Below, piece by piece: positions 8,663-16,450 of a stretch of 64,000 bases of DNA. Position numbers and translations under genes: made by a program. This DNA comes from Actinomadura litoris (GTDB lineage: Bacteria > Actinomycetota > Actinomycetes > Streptosporangiales > Streptosporangiaceae). The first letter of the stretch is position 1. The number at the start of each line of letters is the position of its first letter. The notes under the pieces are model-generated. The model was not told the DNA's origin, ran no database searches, and saw only the letters and a program-made list of their open reading frames with translations. The stretch is taken from the NCBI RefSeq assembly GCF_009733595.1, contig NZ_WOFH01000005.1, forward strand, positions 589,448 to 653,447, read 5' to 3'.

Positions 8663-9654
8663 CACACGGGCGCCTTGGGCGCGGGCCCGGTGAGGGCCGG
8701 GAAGTGCGGGACCACCTCGGTGGCGATCTGCTCGACGACCTCGGCGGCCGGACGCGAGCCGTGCTGGACGCCGAGCGCCGCGTGGTTGATCCCGACCTCC
8801 TGCCAGCGTCCGAGCAGGTCGATGAGCCCCTTGGTGCCGGTGCGCATGACGAATCCGGCGCGCAGCGGCGTGGGCGGGTGGTTCGCGTCCTCGACGAGGT
8901 CGATCCACTCGTTGGTGGCCACGGGCTTGAACCGCCCGCCGGGGACGAGGTCGCGCCACTTCTTGGCGCTGCGTCCGAGGGCGCTGGTGCCCATCGAGGT
9001 GTAGGGGTCGCCGGGGTAGGTGAGCCAGCCGTCGGCATGCTCGGCGTTCCACTCCGCCTTCTGCTGGGACGACCCGGTGACCAGGATCGGGATGCGGCGG
9101 CTGACCGGCTTCGGGAGCAGATCGACGTCCCGCATCTGGCCGAGCGGGGACGACACGACCGGGCTGCGCTTCTCCAGCAGCGTGCGGAACATGTCGACCG
9201 CCTGGCGGAAGCGCTCGCCCCGCGTCTCGTAGTCCACGCCGTAGGCGGGGAACTCGGCGGGCCGGTCGCCGCTGGCCGCGCCGAGGATCAGCCGGCCGCC
9301 CGACAGGTGGTCGATGGAGGCCGCCTGCTTGGCGAGGTCGATGGGGTGCCGCAGCGTGAAGATCGCGCTGCCCGCCGCCAGCGCCGCCTCGCTGGTGTGC
9401 GCGGCCAGCCAGGCGAGGTAGGTCCAGGGGTCGTAGACCTGGCCGATGTCGCCGAAGCTCGGGACGGTCAGCGGGACGTCGCGGACCCAGATGGCCGAGA
9501 ACCCCGACCGGTCGGCCAGCTTCACCGCCTCGCCCTGGCCGGACATCTTCGCCATGTCGCCGGAGTAGGGCCACAGGGGCAGGAACAGGCCGACGGTGAG
9601 GCGGCCGGGCGCGAACATCCGCTGGAATCCGGGGTGGTCGTCCAGCAGGGTCAT
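8659..9654 (-). CDS. LLM-class flavin-dependent monooxygenase (luciferase-like)
   Basis: 331 residues from ATG at 9654; GGAGG lies 6 nt before it, making this better placed than GTG 9657. The luciferase-like TIM barrel shows LTVGLFLPLWPYSG, FSAIWVRDVPL, the SGGRLILGAASGDRPAEF flavin-binding stretch, and RGERFRQAVDMFRTLL. It probably oxidises a small organic substrate with reduced flavin from the coupled reductase. It faces the TetR gene across two palindromic operators and is therefore likely its target. Confidence 0.9.
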   Translation of the reverse strand: MTLLDDHPGFQRMFAPGRLTVGLFLPLWPYSGDMAKMSGQGEAVKLADRSGFSAIWVRDVPLTVPSFGDIGQVYDPWTYLAWLAAHTSEAALAAGSAIFTLRHPIDLAKQAASIDHLSGGRLILGAASGDRPAEFPAYGVDYETRGERFRQAVDMFRTLLEKRSPVVSSPLGQMRDVDLLPKPVSRRIPILVTGSSQQKAEWNAEHADGWLTYPGDPYTSMGTSALGRSAKKWRDLVPGGRFKPVATNEWIDLVEDANHPPTPLRAGFVMRTGTKGLIDLLGRWQEVGINHAALGVQHGSRPAAEVVEQIATEVVPHFPALTGPAPKAPVW

Positions 9655-9668
9655 CACGGGCCTCCAAG

Positions 9669-9684
9669 TAGAGCGTTCGTTCTA
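9669..9684. promoter_or_regulatory. TetR operator, copy 1
   Basis: TAGAGCGTTCGTTCTA is a 16-bp palindrome with one mismatch. It sits 15 bp upstream of the luciferase-like start and is probably bound by the divergently encoded TetR protein. Confidence 0.7.
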
Positions 9685-9705
9685 GTGACGGTCCATGAGT
9701 AGCAC

Positions 9706-9721
9706 TAGAACGAACGTTCTA
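9706..9721. promoter_or_regulatory. TetR operator, copy 2
   Basis: TAGAACGAACGTTCTA is a palindrome with two perfect 7-bp arms, 21 bp from copy 1. Flanking GTG/CAC extends the symmetry between the two copies. It lies just before a possible -10 (TACGAT, 9727-9732) of the tetR gene, so it fits autorepression. Confidence 0.75.
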
Positions 9722-9738
9722 TCAAGTACGATGAGGCG

Positions 9739-10332
9739 ATGGACGCACCTCCGGCCCCCCGCGCCCCCGCCGACGGCACCCGTACGCGGATCGTGCGCGC
9801 CGCCGCCGTGCTGATGCAGCGGCAGGGCTACGAGGCGACCGGCATCAAGCGCATCGCGCAGGACGCCGGTGCCACGCTCGGCTCGGTGTACCACTTCTTC
9901 CCCGGCGGCAAGAAGGAGCTGGCCGTCGAGGCGCTGCGGCACGGGGCGCAGGAGTTCACCGACCTGCTCCGCACCGGGCTCGACAGCAGCGACGACCCCG
10001 CCGAGGCCGTCGCCGAGTGCGCCCGGCTGCTGGCGCGGACGCTGCGCGACTCCGACTGGACCGACGGCTGCCCGGTCGCCGCGACCGCGCTGGAGTTCAT
10101 CGGCCGCTCGCCCGCGATCCAGCTCGCCTCGGAGGAGGCGCTGGGGAGGTGGCGCGAGCTGCTGGCGGGCAAGCTCGGCGCGGCCGGGATCTCCGACGAG
10201 GTCGCGCGCGAGCTGGCGTGCTCGGTGCTCAGCACGCTCGAAGGCGCCGAGCTGCTGTGCCGCGTCTCGGCGAGCGAGGAGCCGCTGCACATCGCCGGCC
10301 GCCACCTGGCCCGGCTGATCCGGTCCTTCTGA
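9739..10332 (+). CDS. TetR/AcrR-family repressor (LmrA/YxaF-type)
   Basis: 197 residues. The HTH covers about residues 15-60 (RIVRAAAVLMQRQGYEATGIKRIAQDAGATLGSVYHFFPGGKKELA); the C-terminal ligand domain has the LmrA/YxaF-like GCPVAATALEF and RWRELLAGKL patterns. A TACGAT box ends 6 nt before the ATG, so the mRNA may be leaderless. It should control the divergent luciferase-like/flavin reductase genes through the two palindromes between them. Confidence 0.92.
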   Translation: MDAPPAPRAPADGTRTRIVRAAAVLMQRQGYEATGIKRIAQDAGATLGSVYHFFPGGKKELAVEALRHGAQEFTDLLRTGLDSSDDPAEAVAECARLLARTLRDSDWTDGCPVAATALEFIGRSPAIQLASEEALGRWRELLAGKLGAAGISDEVARELACSVLSTLEGAELLCRVSASEEPLHIAGRHLARLIRSF

Positions 10333-11202
10333 TCAGTCGTCCCGGGCGCAGCGGAAGCCGTGCGCGAACGACGACCAGCCGGTCGGGTCGCCGTGCATGC
10401 GCTCGCTGCACCGGGTCTGGTAGCGGAAGTTCATCCAGGAGCCCCCGCGGATGACCCGGTAGCGGCCCATGGCCGCCCGCAGCGTCGGGTCGCATTCGGT
10501 CGAGGCGTCGTAGAGGTGGGAGAGCGTCGAGGTCCATTCGTAGACGTTCCCGGCCATGTCGGCGCAGCCGTACTCGCTGTCGCCGCGCGGGGAGAACGCG
10601 CCGACCGGGGACGTCCGCGGGACCGGGCCGTCCTGCGCGCACGTCGCCCGCCACCACGCCTTCCACGCCGCGAGCGTGTTCAACGCCCCGGCGTGGAACT
10701 CGGCGGTGTTGGCGTTGCCGGTGTCCCACTTGTCGCCCCACGGCCAGATGCGGAATCCCGGGCCGCCGCGCGCCGCGAACTCCCATTCCGCCTCGGTCGG
10801 CAGCCGCTTCCCCGCCCACGCCGCGAAGGCGACGCAGTCCTCCCAGGAAACATGGACGACGGGGTGGTCCCGCATTTCCGCCGAGCTGGTCCCGGGCCCG
10901 CCCGGCGCGCGCCAGCACACGCCGTCGATCTCCTGCCACCCGCGCTCGGTGTAGACGAGGCCGTAGCCGCGCGCCTCGGCGTCGGTGACATGGCCCGTGC
11001 TCTCGGTGAACCGGGCGAACTCGGCGACCGTGACGGGATGGCGGTCGATCCGGTAGGGGGCGAGGGTCTGGACGAACTGGGGCGTCTCATCGCCGAACCA
11101 GATGCGGGGCAGCGGCTGGTCGTTGTCGTCCAGCCAGTCCAGCAGCCACGGCGGCGACCCCTGGAGGAATTCGCCTCCGGGGACCCGTACCATTTCCCCC
11201 AC
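10333..11202 (-). CDS. SUMF1/EgtB/PvdO-type protein, formylglycine-generating enzyme-like but lacking its cysteine pair
   Basis: About 289 residues from GTG 11202, chosen because GGAGG (11208-11212) is 5 nt upstream and the product then begins GEMVRVPGGEF as in the family; an in-frame ATG at 11265 would add 21 residues. Fold signatures are RLPTEAEWEFAARGG, DMAGNVYEWT and RGGSW. In active formylglycine-generating enzymes two copper-binding cysteines follow GGSW (GGSWLCxxxxC); here the stretch is GGSWMNFRYQTRC, so both expected positions are changed. Sulfatase activation is therefore unlikely, and the true substrate is unknown. Confidence 0.82.
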   Translation of the reverse strand: MGEMVRVPGGEFLQGSPPWLLDWLDDNDQPLPRIWFGDETPQFVQTLAPYRIDRHPVTVAEFARFTESTGHVTDAEARGYGLVYTERGWQEIDGVCWRAPGGPGTSSAEMRDHPVVHVSWEDCVAFAAWAGKRLPTEAEWEFAARGGPGFRIWPWGDKWDTGNANTAEFHAGALNTLAAWKAWWRATCAQDGPVPRTSPVGAFSPRGDSEYGCADMAGNVYEWTSTLSHLYDASTECDPTLRAAMGRYRVIRGGSWMNFRYQTRCSERMHGDPTGWSSFAHGFRCARDD

Positions 11203-11326
11203 CGCGTCCTCCCAAAGGTCGTTGGTGCCTTTCCAAGAGCACCATGGCCGCGCCGTTCCGGACATCTCCCCGATTGCTCGCCACCGCCGCTATGATCGCG
11301 ATTTCCGAGCGCAAAGGATGGCCCTC

Positions 11327-11719
11327 GTGGAGATGAAGATCGAGGTTGTCCCGGTTCCCGTCTCCGACCTGGACGCGGCGAAGGACTTCTACGCGAACAG
11401 GATCGGATTCCACGTCGACATCGACAGGGTCGTCCCCGGCGGAAGGCGCGTCCTGCAACTGACGCCGCCCGGGTCGGGATGCTCGATCCACCTGGTCGAG
11501 GGCGCGAACCCCGTGGTCGGGCTGACGGTCGTCGTGCCCGACCTCCGCGCGACCCACGCCCGGCTCACCGCGTCCGGCGCCCCGGTGTCGGAGGTCATGC
11601 ACCACGAGGGCGGCGAGCGGGTGCCGGGCTACAGCGACGAGCCGTGGAGCGCCATGGCCTCCTTCACCGACCCGGACGGAAACCACTGGGTCGTCCAGGA
11701 GCGTCCGTCCGGCCCGTGA
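11327..11719 (+). CDS. VOC-superfamily protein (glyoxalase/bleomycin-resistance fold)
   Basis: 130 residues. GTG 11327 is chosen because AAAGGA lies about 8 nt upstream and the product begins MEMKIEVVPVPVSDLDAAKDFY like homologues; ATG 11318 and ATG 11333 are alternatives. Paired beta-alpha-beta-beta-beta units are visible: GFHVDIDRVVPGG, VVGLTVVVPDLRATHARL, SAMASFTDPDGNHWVVQE. The final E of VVQE is a usual metal ligand. Substrate unknown; it could be a dioxygenase, lyase or binding protein. Confidence 0.85.
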   Translation: MEMKIEVVPVPVSDLDAAKDFYANRIGFHVDIDRVVPGGRRVLQLTPPGSGCSIHLVEGANPVVGLTVVVPDLRATHARLTASGAPVSEVMHHEGGERVPGYSDEPWSAMASFTDPDGNHWVVQERPSGP

Positions 11720-11744
11720 GGCTCAGGTCCCGTGAGGCTCAGGT
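11713..11744. repeat. Perfect 16-bp tandem duplication spanning two convergent stop codons
   Basis: CCCGTGAGGCTCAGGT occurs twice back to back (11713-11728 and 11729-11744). The first copy carries the TGA of the VOC gene; the second carries the TCA that is the stop of the minus-strand epimerase. Confidence 0.95.
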
Positions 11745-12731
11745 GGCGCCGCTGTCGAGCTGCGCCAGCCAGCGCGGGTTCGCGCGGGCCCACTCGATCG
11801 TGCGGGCCAGCCCCTCGCGCAGCGTGGTGCGCGGCGTCCAGCCGAGCAGCTCGCGGGCCTTGGTGTTGTCGGGGACGCGGCGCGGCAGGTCCTCGTAGGT
11901 CGCGCCGAACGACCGCGAGGTGTCGACCGGGATCGTCGGCGCCTCGGTCCCGGTCAGCTCGGTGATGAGGTGGACGGCGTCGGTGATCGTGGTCTCCGTC
12001 GTGCCGCCGACGTTGATGGCCTCGCCGGGCGAGTCCGGGTGCGTCCCGGCGAGGAACGTGCCCTCGGTGACATCGTCGACGAAGGTGAAGCAGCGGGTCT
12101 GCTTGCCCTGGTCGTAGACGATCGGCGGCAGCCCGTTCAGCGCCCGGTGCACGCTGCGGCTGACGAGGTAGGCGGGGCGCTGGCGCGGCCCGTAGACGTT
12201 GAAGTAGCGGACGATCGTCGCGTCCAGGCCGTGGGCGCGCGCGAACGCGAACGTCAGGTGCTCGGTCAGCGCCTTGCTGGAGGAGTAGGCCCACCGGTCG
12301 GTGGTGGTCGGGCCGAGGACGCGGTCGTCGTCCTCCCGCCAGGGCACGTTGGGGTTCTTGCCGAACACCTCGCTGGTGCTGGCGACGACCAGCCGCGTCC
12401 CGGCCTTGGCCGCCAGGTCCAGGACGTTCCTGGTGCCGGTGACGTTGATGTCGATGACCTCCAGCGGCCGGGCGAGGTACTGGTCCACCCCCACCGAGGC
12501 CGCCAGGTGGTAGACGACGTCCACGCCGGGCCGGATCGCCCTGCCCAGCGCGTCCCGGTCCCGGACGTCCCCGCTGACGTGCTCGCTGACCTGACCGGCG
12601 GCGCGCGAGTCGGCGGGGGACTCGGCCGCGTCGAACACCGTCACCCGGTGGCCGCTCGCGACCAGCCGCTCCACCAGGTGGCTGCCGATGAAGCCCGCCC
12701 CCCCGGTGACGACCGCGTGCGGGGCGCTCAT
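11739..12731 (-). CDS. NAD-dependent nucleotide-sugar epimerase/decarboxylase (extended SDR)
   Basis: 330 residues. Rossmann motif TGGAGFIGSH, active-site ASTSEVFG and YSSSK (YxxxK), and the sugar-nucleotide pattern RYFNVYGPRQRP. The form is close to UDP-glucuronate decarboxylases and UDP-sugar 4-epimerases; which reaction it performs cannot be decided by eye. Its ATG overlaps the stop of the nucleotide-sugar dehydrogenase (ATGA). A dehydrogenase plus decarboxylase pair would give UDP-pentoses such as UDP-xylose or a 4-keto-pentose, precursors used in some natural-product sugars. Last gene of a six-gene operon. Confidence 0.88.
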   Translation of the reverse strand: MSAPHAVVTGGAGFIGSHLVERLVASGHRVTVFDAAESPADSRAAGQVSEHVSGDVRDRDALGRAIRPGVDVVYHLAASVGVDQYLARPLEVIDINVTGTRNVLDLAAKAGTRLVVASTSEVFGKNPNVPWREDDDRVLGPTTTDRWAYSSSKALTEHLTFAFARAHGLDATIVRYFNVYGPRQRPAYLVSRSVHRALNGLPPIVYDQGKQTRCFTFVDDVTEGTFLAGTHPDSPGEAINVGGTTETTITDAVHLITELTGTEAPTIPVDTSRSFGATYEDLPRRVPDNTKARELLGWTPRTTLREGLARTIEWARANPRWLAQLDSGAT

Positions 12732-14059
12732 CGCCCGATCCCCCGGTACCGGTAGCCCAGCTCGCGAAGCATGGCGATCTTCTCCTTGGAGTAGTAGGCG
12801 CGGCCGTCCAGCAGCAGGCAGGAGGCGGCGACGGGCAGCGCGGCGAAGTCGATGCCGGTGAACCGCTCGTGCAGCGCCAGGACTGCGACGCAGTCGGCGT
12901 CGCGGACGGTGTCCTCCAGCGACGCGGCCGGCCGCGTCCCGACGAGCCGTTCGGCCTGGTCGGGGTCCACGAGCGGGTCGTGCGAGCGCACCGCGACGCC
13001 CGCGCCGAGGAGTTCGGCCACGACGTCGCGGACGGGGGTCGCCCGCAGGTCGCCGGTGTTGTTCTTGAACGCCAGGCCGAGGATCGCGACCGTCGACTCC
13101 GCCGGGTCCTTGCCGCGCTCGCGCAGGTCGTCCAGGATCAGCCGGGCGGTGTAGGCGGGCATCCCCGCGTTCGCCCGCCGTCCGACCTGCGGGGTGTGGA
13201 TCTCCAGCCCGCGCGAGGCGGCGGTCTGCCACACCATCCACGGGTCCTTGGTCAGGCACGACCCGCCGACCCCGACGCTCGGCATCAGGATGTTGACGCT
13301 GCCCTTGCCCTTGGTGATGGAGTTCGCGGCGGCGATCACGTCGAGCACGTCGACCCCGAACAGCGAGCAGAACTGGGCCAGCTCGTTGGCGAGGGCGATG
13401 TTCAGGTCGATCCACCAGTTGTCGGCGAGCTTGACGATCTCGGCGGACTCCAGCGAGTCCTGCGGGATCACCTGCACGTTCAGGGCCTTCTGCCAGAACG
13501 CCATCGCCTCGGTGGTGCTGCGCTCGTCGAGCCCGCCGACGACGATCGGCAGCGTGCGCAGGTCGGTGAGCGCCGTGCCCTCGGCGAGCCGCTCGGGGCT
13601 GAAGGCCAGCAGGAAGTCGCGCCCGCCGACCAGGCCGCCCGCCTGGAGCAGCGGCAGCACCAGCTCGCGGGTCGTGCCCGGCGGCACGGTGCTCTTGCAG
13701 ATGACGAGCTGGCCCTCGCGCAGGTGGCGGGCCAGCTCCGTGCACGCGCCGCGGAGCTGGTCCTCGGCGAGCGTCATGGCGTCGGTGATGGGCGTCCCGA
13801 CCGCGATGAGCACGACCGGGGCCTCGGCGACGGCGGCGTAGTCGGTGGTGGCGCGCAGGCGCCCCTCGTCCAGGGCGCGCCGCGCCGCGCCCGCGACGCC
13901 GGGCTCCTGCGAGCGGACGACGCCCGCGCCGAGGTCGGCGACGAGGTCCGGGTCGTTGTCCACGCCGATGATGTCGAAGCCCGCGTCGGTGAGCGCCGTG
14001 GCGACGCACAGCCCCACGTATCCGAGCCCGATCACGGCGATCGTCTGTCTGTCCGGCAT
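12728..14059 (-). CDS. UDP-glucose/GDP-mannose dehydrogenase-family nucleotide-sugar dehydrogenase
   Basis: 443 residues from ATG 14059, preferred because GAGGA lies 5 nt upstream; GTG 14071 overlaps the P450 stop and is a coupled alternative. Domains in order: NAD-binding IAVIGLGYVGL, KSTVPPGTT, AFSPERLAEG, the central helix ESAEIVKLADNWW, and catalytic Cys in GVGGSCLTKDP, then the C-terminal UDP-binding domain with ILGLAFKNNTGDLRATP. It oxidises the C6 hydroxyl of an NDP-hexose to a uronate using two NAD+. In this operon it presumably feeds the epimerase/decarboxylase. Confidence 0.93.
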   Translation of the reverse strand: MPDRQTIAVIGLGYVGLCVATALTDAGFDIIGVDNDPDLVADLGAGVVRSQEPGVAGAARRALDEGRLRATTDYAAVAEAPVVLIAVGTPITDAMTLAEDQLRGACTELARHLREGQLVICKSTVPPGTTRELVLPLLQAGGLVGGRDFLLAFSPERLAEGTALTDLRTLPIVVGGLDERSTTEAMAFWQKALNVQVIPQDSLESAEIVKLADNWWIDLNIALANELAQFCSLFGVDVLDVIAAANSITKGKGSVNILMPSVGVGGSCLTKDPWMVWQTAASRGLEIHTPQVGRRANAGMPAYTARLILDDLRERGKDPAESTVAILGLAFKNNTGDLRATPVRDVVAELLGAGVAVRSHDPLVDPDQAERLVGTRPAASLEDTVRDADCVAVLALHERFTGIDFAALPVAASCLLLDGRAYYSKEKIAMLRELGYRYRGIGR

Positions 14060-14067
14060 GACGGTCC

Positions 14068-15309
14068 TCACCAGGTGACGGGGAACGCCAGCAGTCGCTG
14101 GACGGTGGCGTCGTTGAAGGCGGGTATCTCGGCGACCGGGACGGCCGGGCGCAGCGAGGGCAGGCGCTTGGTGAGCGCGCGGAACGCGATCCGCAGCTCC
14201 AGCTGCGCCAGGTTGTGGCCGAGGCAGCGGTGCAGCCCGTAGCCGAACGCGAAGTGGTGGTCGGGCGGCAGCGTGATGTCGAGCGCGCCCGGGTGGCCGG
14301 TCACGCTCGGGTCGAGGTTGGCCCCGGCGAAGCTGACCAGCAGTCCGTCACCGGCCTTGATGACCTGCCCCGCGATCTCGATGTCCTCGGTGGCGACCCG
14401 CGCGAGCTGCTCGACCAGCGAGGTGTGCCGCAGGATCTCATCGACCGCCGCCGGGATCAGCGTCTCGTCCTCGACGAGCGCCTCGTACTGGCCGGGGGTG
14501 TCGAGCAGGGCCAGCGTGCCCAGCGCGATCGCGCTGGTGGAGGTGACCGTGCCCGCGACGAGGATCGCGAACGCGAACTGGACGAGCTCGCCGGGGGCCA
14601 TCCGCCCCTCCGCGACCTCGGAGTCGAGCAGCTCGGTCAGCAGGCCCTCGCGCAGGTTCGCCCGCCCGTCGCCGACGAGGTCGGTGAGGTAGCCGGTCAG
14701 CTCCTCCATCGCCGCGTCCGCCCGGTCGGGGTCGAACAGCTCCCGCGCCGGCTTCTCGAACCGGTCCCGGTCCTCGTAGGGGACGCCGAGGAACGCGCAG
14801 ACCACCATCATCGGCACCGGCGCGGCGAACGCGGTCATCAGGTCGGCGGGCGGGCCCTGCGCGAGCAGCGCGTCCACCCGCTCGTCCACGATCCGCTCGA
14901 TCTCGGGACGGTGCGCCGCGACGCGCCGGGCCGTGAAGTGGGGGAGCAGCATCTGCCGCTGCCGGGTGTGCTCGGGCGGGTCGACGCCGAACAGCGCGCC
15001 CGCGAAGCCGCCCTCCTCCTCCTTGGCCATCTCCCTGGTGCCGCGCATGTGCAGGTGCCGCGGGTCCAGGACCGGGTAGTCGGGGAAGCCCGACCGGCTG
15101 GACATGCGCTTGTCCGACAGCAGCGCGCGCACCTCGGCGGGGCCGGTGGCCAGCCAGGTCGTCCGGCCGTCGTAGAGCCGGACGCGCTGGAGCGGCCCGG
15201 CGGCGTGCAGCGCGGCGGTCCCGTCCGGCGCCCGGTAGGGGCATTCGCGGGTGAGCGGGTAGTCCGGCAGGTCGCCGGTGGGGCTGGGGTCGACGGGTGT
15301 GGCCGTCAT
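14068..15309 (-). CDS. Cytochrome P450, copy B, with altered I-helix
   Basis: 413 residues. Haem-binding FAFGYGLHRCLGHNLAQLE, ExxR in EILRHTS, and the N-terminal LPDYPLTRECPY typical of actinomycete class I P450s. The oxygen-activation motif, normally AGx(D/E)TT, reads AGTVTSTS here, so the acidic residue is Val. It is clearly paralogous to the P450 at 17872-19155, sharing RECPYRP/A, RVRLY, RALLSD, LFGVDPPEHTRQRQM and the PVTW end. Likely role: oxidative tailoring in this pathway, or non-canonical chemistry given the missing acid. Needs ferredoxin partners not encoded nearby. Confidence 0.93.
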   Translation of the reverse strand: MTATPVDPSPTGDLPDYPLTRECPYRAPDGTAALHAAGPLQRVRLYDGRTTWLATGPAEVRALLSDKRMSSRSGFPDYPVLDPRHLHMRGTREMAKEEEGGFAGALFGVDPPEHTRQRQMLLPHFTARRVAAHRPEIERIVDERVDALLAQGPPADLMTAFAAPVPMMVVCAFLGVPYEDRDRFEKPARELFDPDRADAAMEELTGYLTDLVGDGRANLREGLLTELLDSEVAEGRMAPGELVQFAFAILVAGTVTSTSAIALGTLALLDTPGQYEALVEDETLIPAAVDEILRHTSLVEQLARVATEDIEIAGQVIKAGDGLLVSFAGANLDPSVTGHPGALDITLPPDHHFAFGYGLHRCLGHNLAQLELRIAFRALTKRLPSLRPAVPVAEIPAFNDATVQRLLAFPVTW

Positions 15310-15328
15310 GGGGTCCTCCTGCCGGCGG

Positions 15329-16423
15329 TCAGCGGTGCGCTTCTTGGAAGCCGATGTGGGCGTAGTGGTCGGCGATGGCGTGGAACGACTCCTTGGGCTC
15401 CAGGCGGTAGTCGGAGCCCGCGTCGGCGAAGTCGTCGCGGATCGTCTTGACGATGCACATGCTGGCGGTGTCCAGGTCGAGGCTCGGGTCGAAATGGTGC
15501 GGATGCGTCGGGTGGACGAGTTCGGAGACGGTCGCGCCGCGGACCCCGGCCTCCTGGAAAATGCCGAGCATCTTCAGGTGGTAGGCGGCCTGCGCGCTCT
15601 CGTCGCGGGTGTAGGTATCCAGCACGCGGGGCGGATCCTGGTAGCGGTCGACGATGTCGTAGAAACGGAACGCCATCTTCTCGGCATCGGTGTAGGTGGC
15701 GGTTCCGTATTCCGCGATGTCGATCGGCTTGTTCCATTTGCGGTAGGGGCTGATCAGGCTGATGTGGTCGGCCGCCGCGGGCAGATATGTCGGCAGGTAC
15801 TGGTACATCAGCCCGATGCTGTCGAACGGCGTCCAGTCGACCTGCTCGAAGGGCGCGGCCGAATAGCTGAGCGGGCCGTCGAAGATCGAGCGGGCCGTGG
15901 CGGCGGCGCGTCCGAGGAAGTCGTTGAGCGGGCCCGCCGCCTCGGTGAAGTCGATGCGCCCGTCGGGCTCCAGCAGGTAGTGGTCAAGGTCGGCGTAGGC
16001 GTTGGCCATCCGCTGGTGGTAGGGGTGGCCTGGGGCGATGCCCGGCGTGAAGATCAGGTGGACGGCGCCGACCGTCAGCTCGACGTCGCCGCCGTCGGCG
16101 CGCAGCGCCTGCGCCAGGCGCGCCCCCTCGGCGAGGTGGTCGAGGATCTCGTCCTGGGTGTGGTCGACCAGCCGGGGCTGGAGCCGCACGCGCAGCCCGT
16201 TGTCGAGGGCCGCGGAGGCGGTCGCGGCCAGCCGGGAGTGGTCGGTGCCGTAGACGGTGACGGCGTTGCAGTTCAACTGGTCGCTGATGAGGGAGATCTC
16301 CTCGACCATGTGGTCCTCGTTCCACATGATCCGCGACAGTTCGCCTTGGCCCGTGCTGAAGTTGGTCCCGGTGTCGTAGGCGACCCCGCGCAGGGCCAGG
16401 CTTGCCGGTTCCGGCGTGGCCAT
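15329..16423 (-). CDS. Glycosidase-like TIM-barrel protein of unknown function
   Basis: 364 residues, cytosolic (no signal peptide). The sequence runs as alternating strands and helices of a (beta/alpha)8 barrel: LRGVAYDTGTNF at the start, CNAVTVYGTD, LRVRLQPRLVD, VGAVHLIFTPG, SIGLMYQYLPTYLP, PIDIAEYGTATYTDAE, GATVSELVHP. Glutamates in IAEYG and VSELVHP sit where barrel glycosidases keep catalytic acids. Similar unannotated actinomycete proteins carry an E-F/Y-G-x-x-T/C-Y motif. Its tight position between the condensation domain and a P450 (27 and 19 bp gaps) suggests a role in the same pathway, possibly sugar removal or transfer; this is inference. Confidence 0.6.
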   Translation of the reverse strand: MATPEPASLALRGVAYDTGTNFSTGQGELSRIMWNEDHMVEEISLISDQLNCNAVTVYGTDHSRLAATASAALDNGLRVRLQPRLVDHTQDEILDHLAEGARLAQALRADGGDVELTVGAVHLIFTPGIAPGHPYHQRMANAYADLDHYLLEPDGRIDFTEAAGPLNDFLGRAAATARSIFDGPLSYSAAPFEQVDWTPFDSIGLMYQYLPTYLPAAADHISLISPYRKWNKPIDIAEYGTATYTDAEKMAFRFYDIVDRYQDPPRVLDTYTRDESAQAAYHLKMLGIFQEAGVRGATVSELVHPTHPHHFDPSLDLDTASMCIVKTIRDDFADAGSDYRLEPKESFHAIADHYAHIGFQEAHR

Positions 16424-16450
16424 TCCGCTCCCCTTTTCGCTAGGTGTTCG

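Noticed and set aside
11203..11265. 21-codon N-terminal extension of the SUMF1-type protein from ATG 11265
   Set aside because: The Shine-Dalgarno is fused to that ATG, whereas GTG 11202 has GGAGG at ideal spacing and gives a family-typical N-terminus. Not fully excluded.
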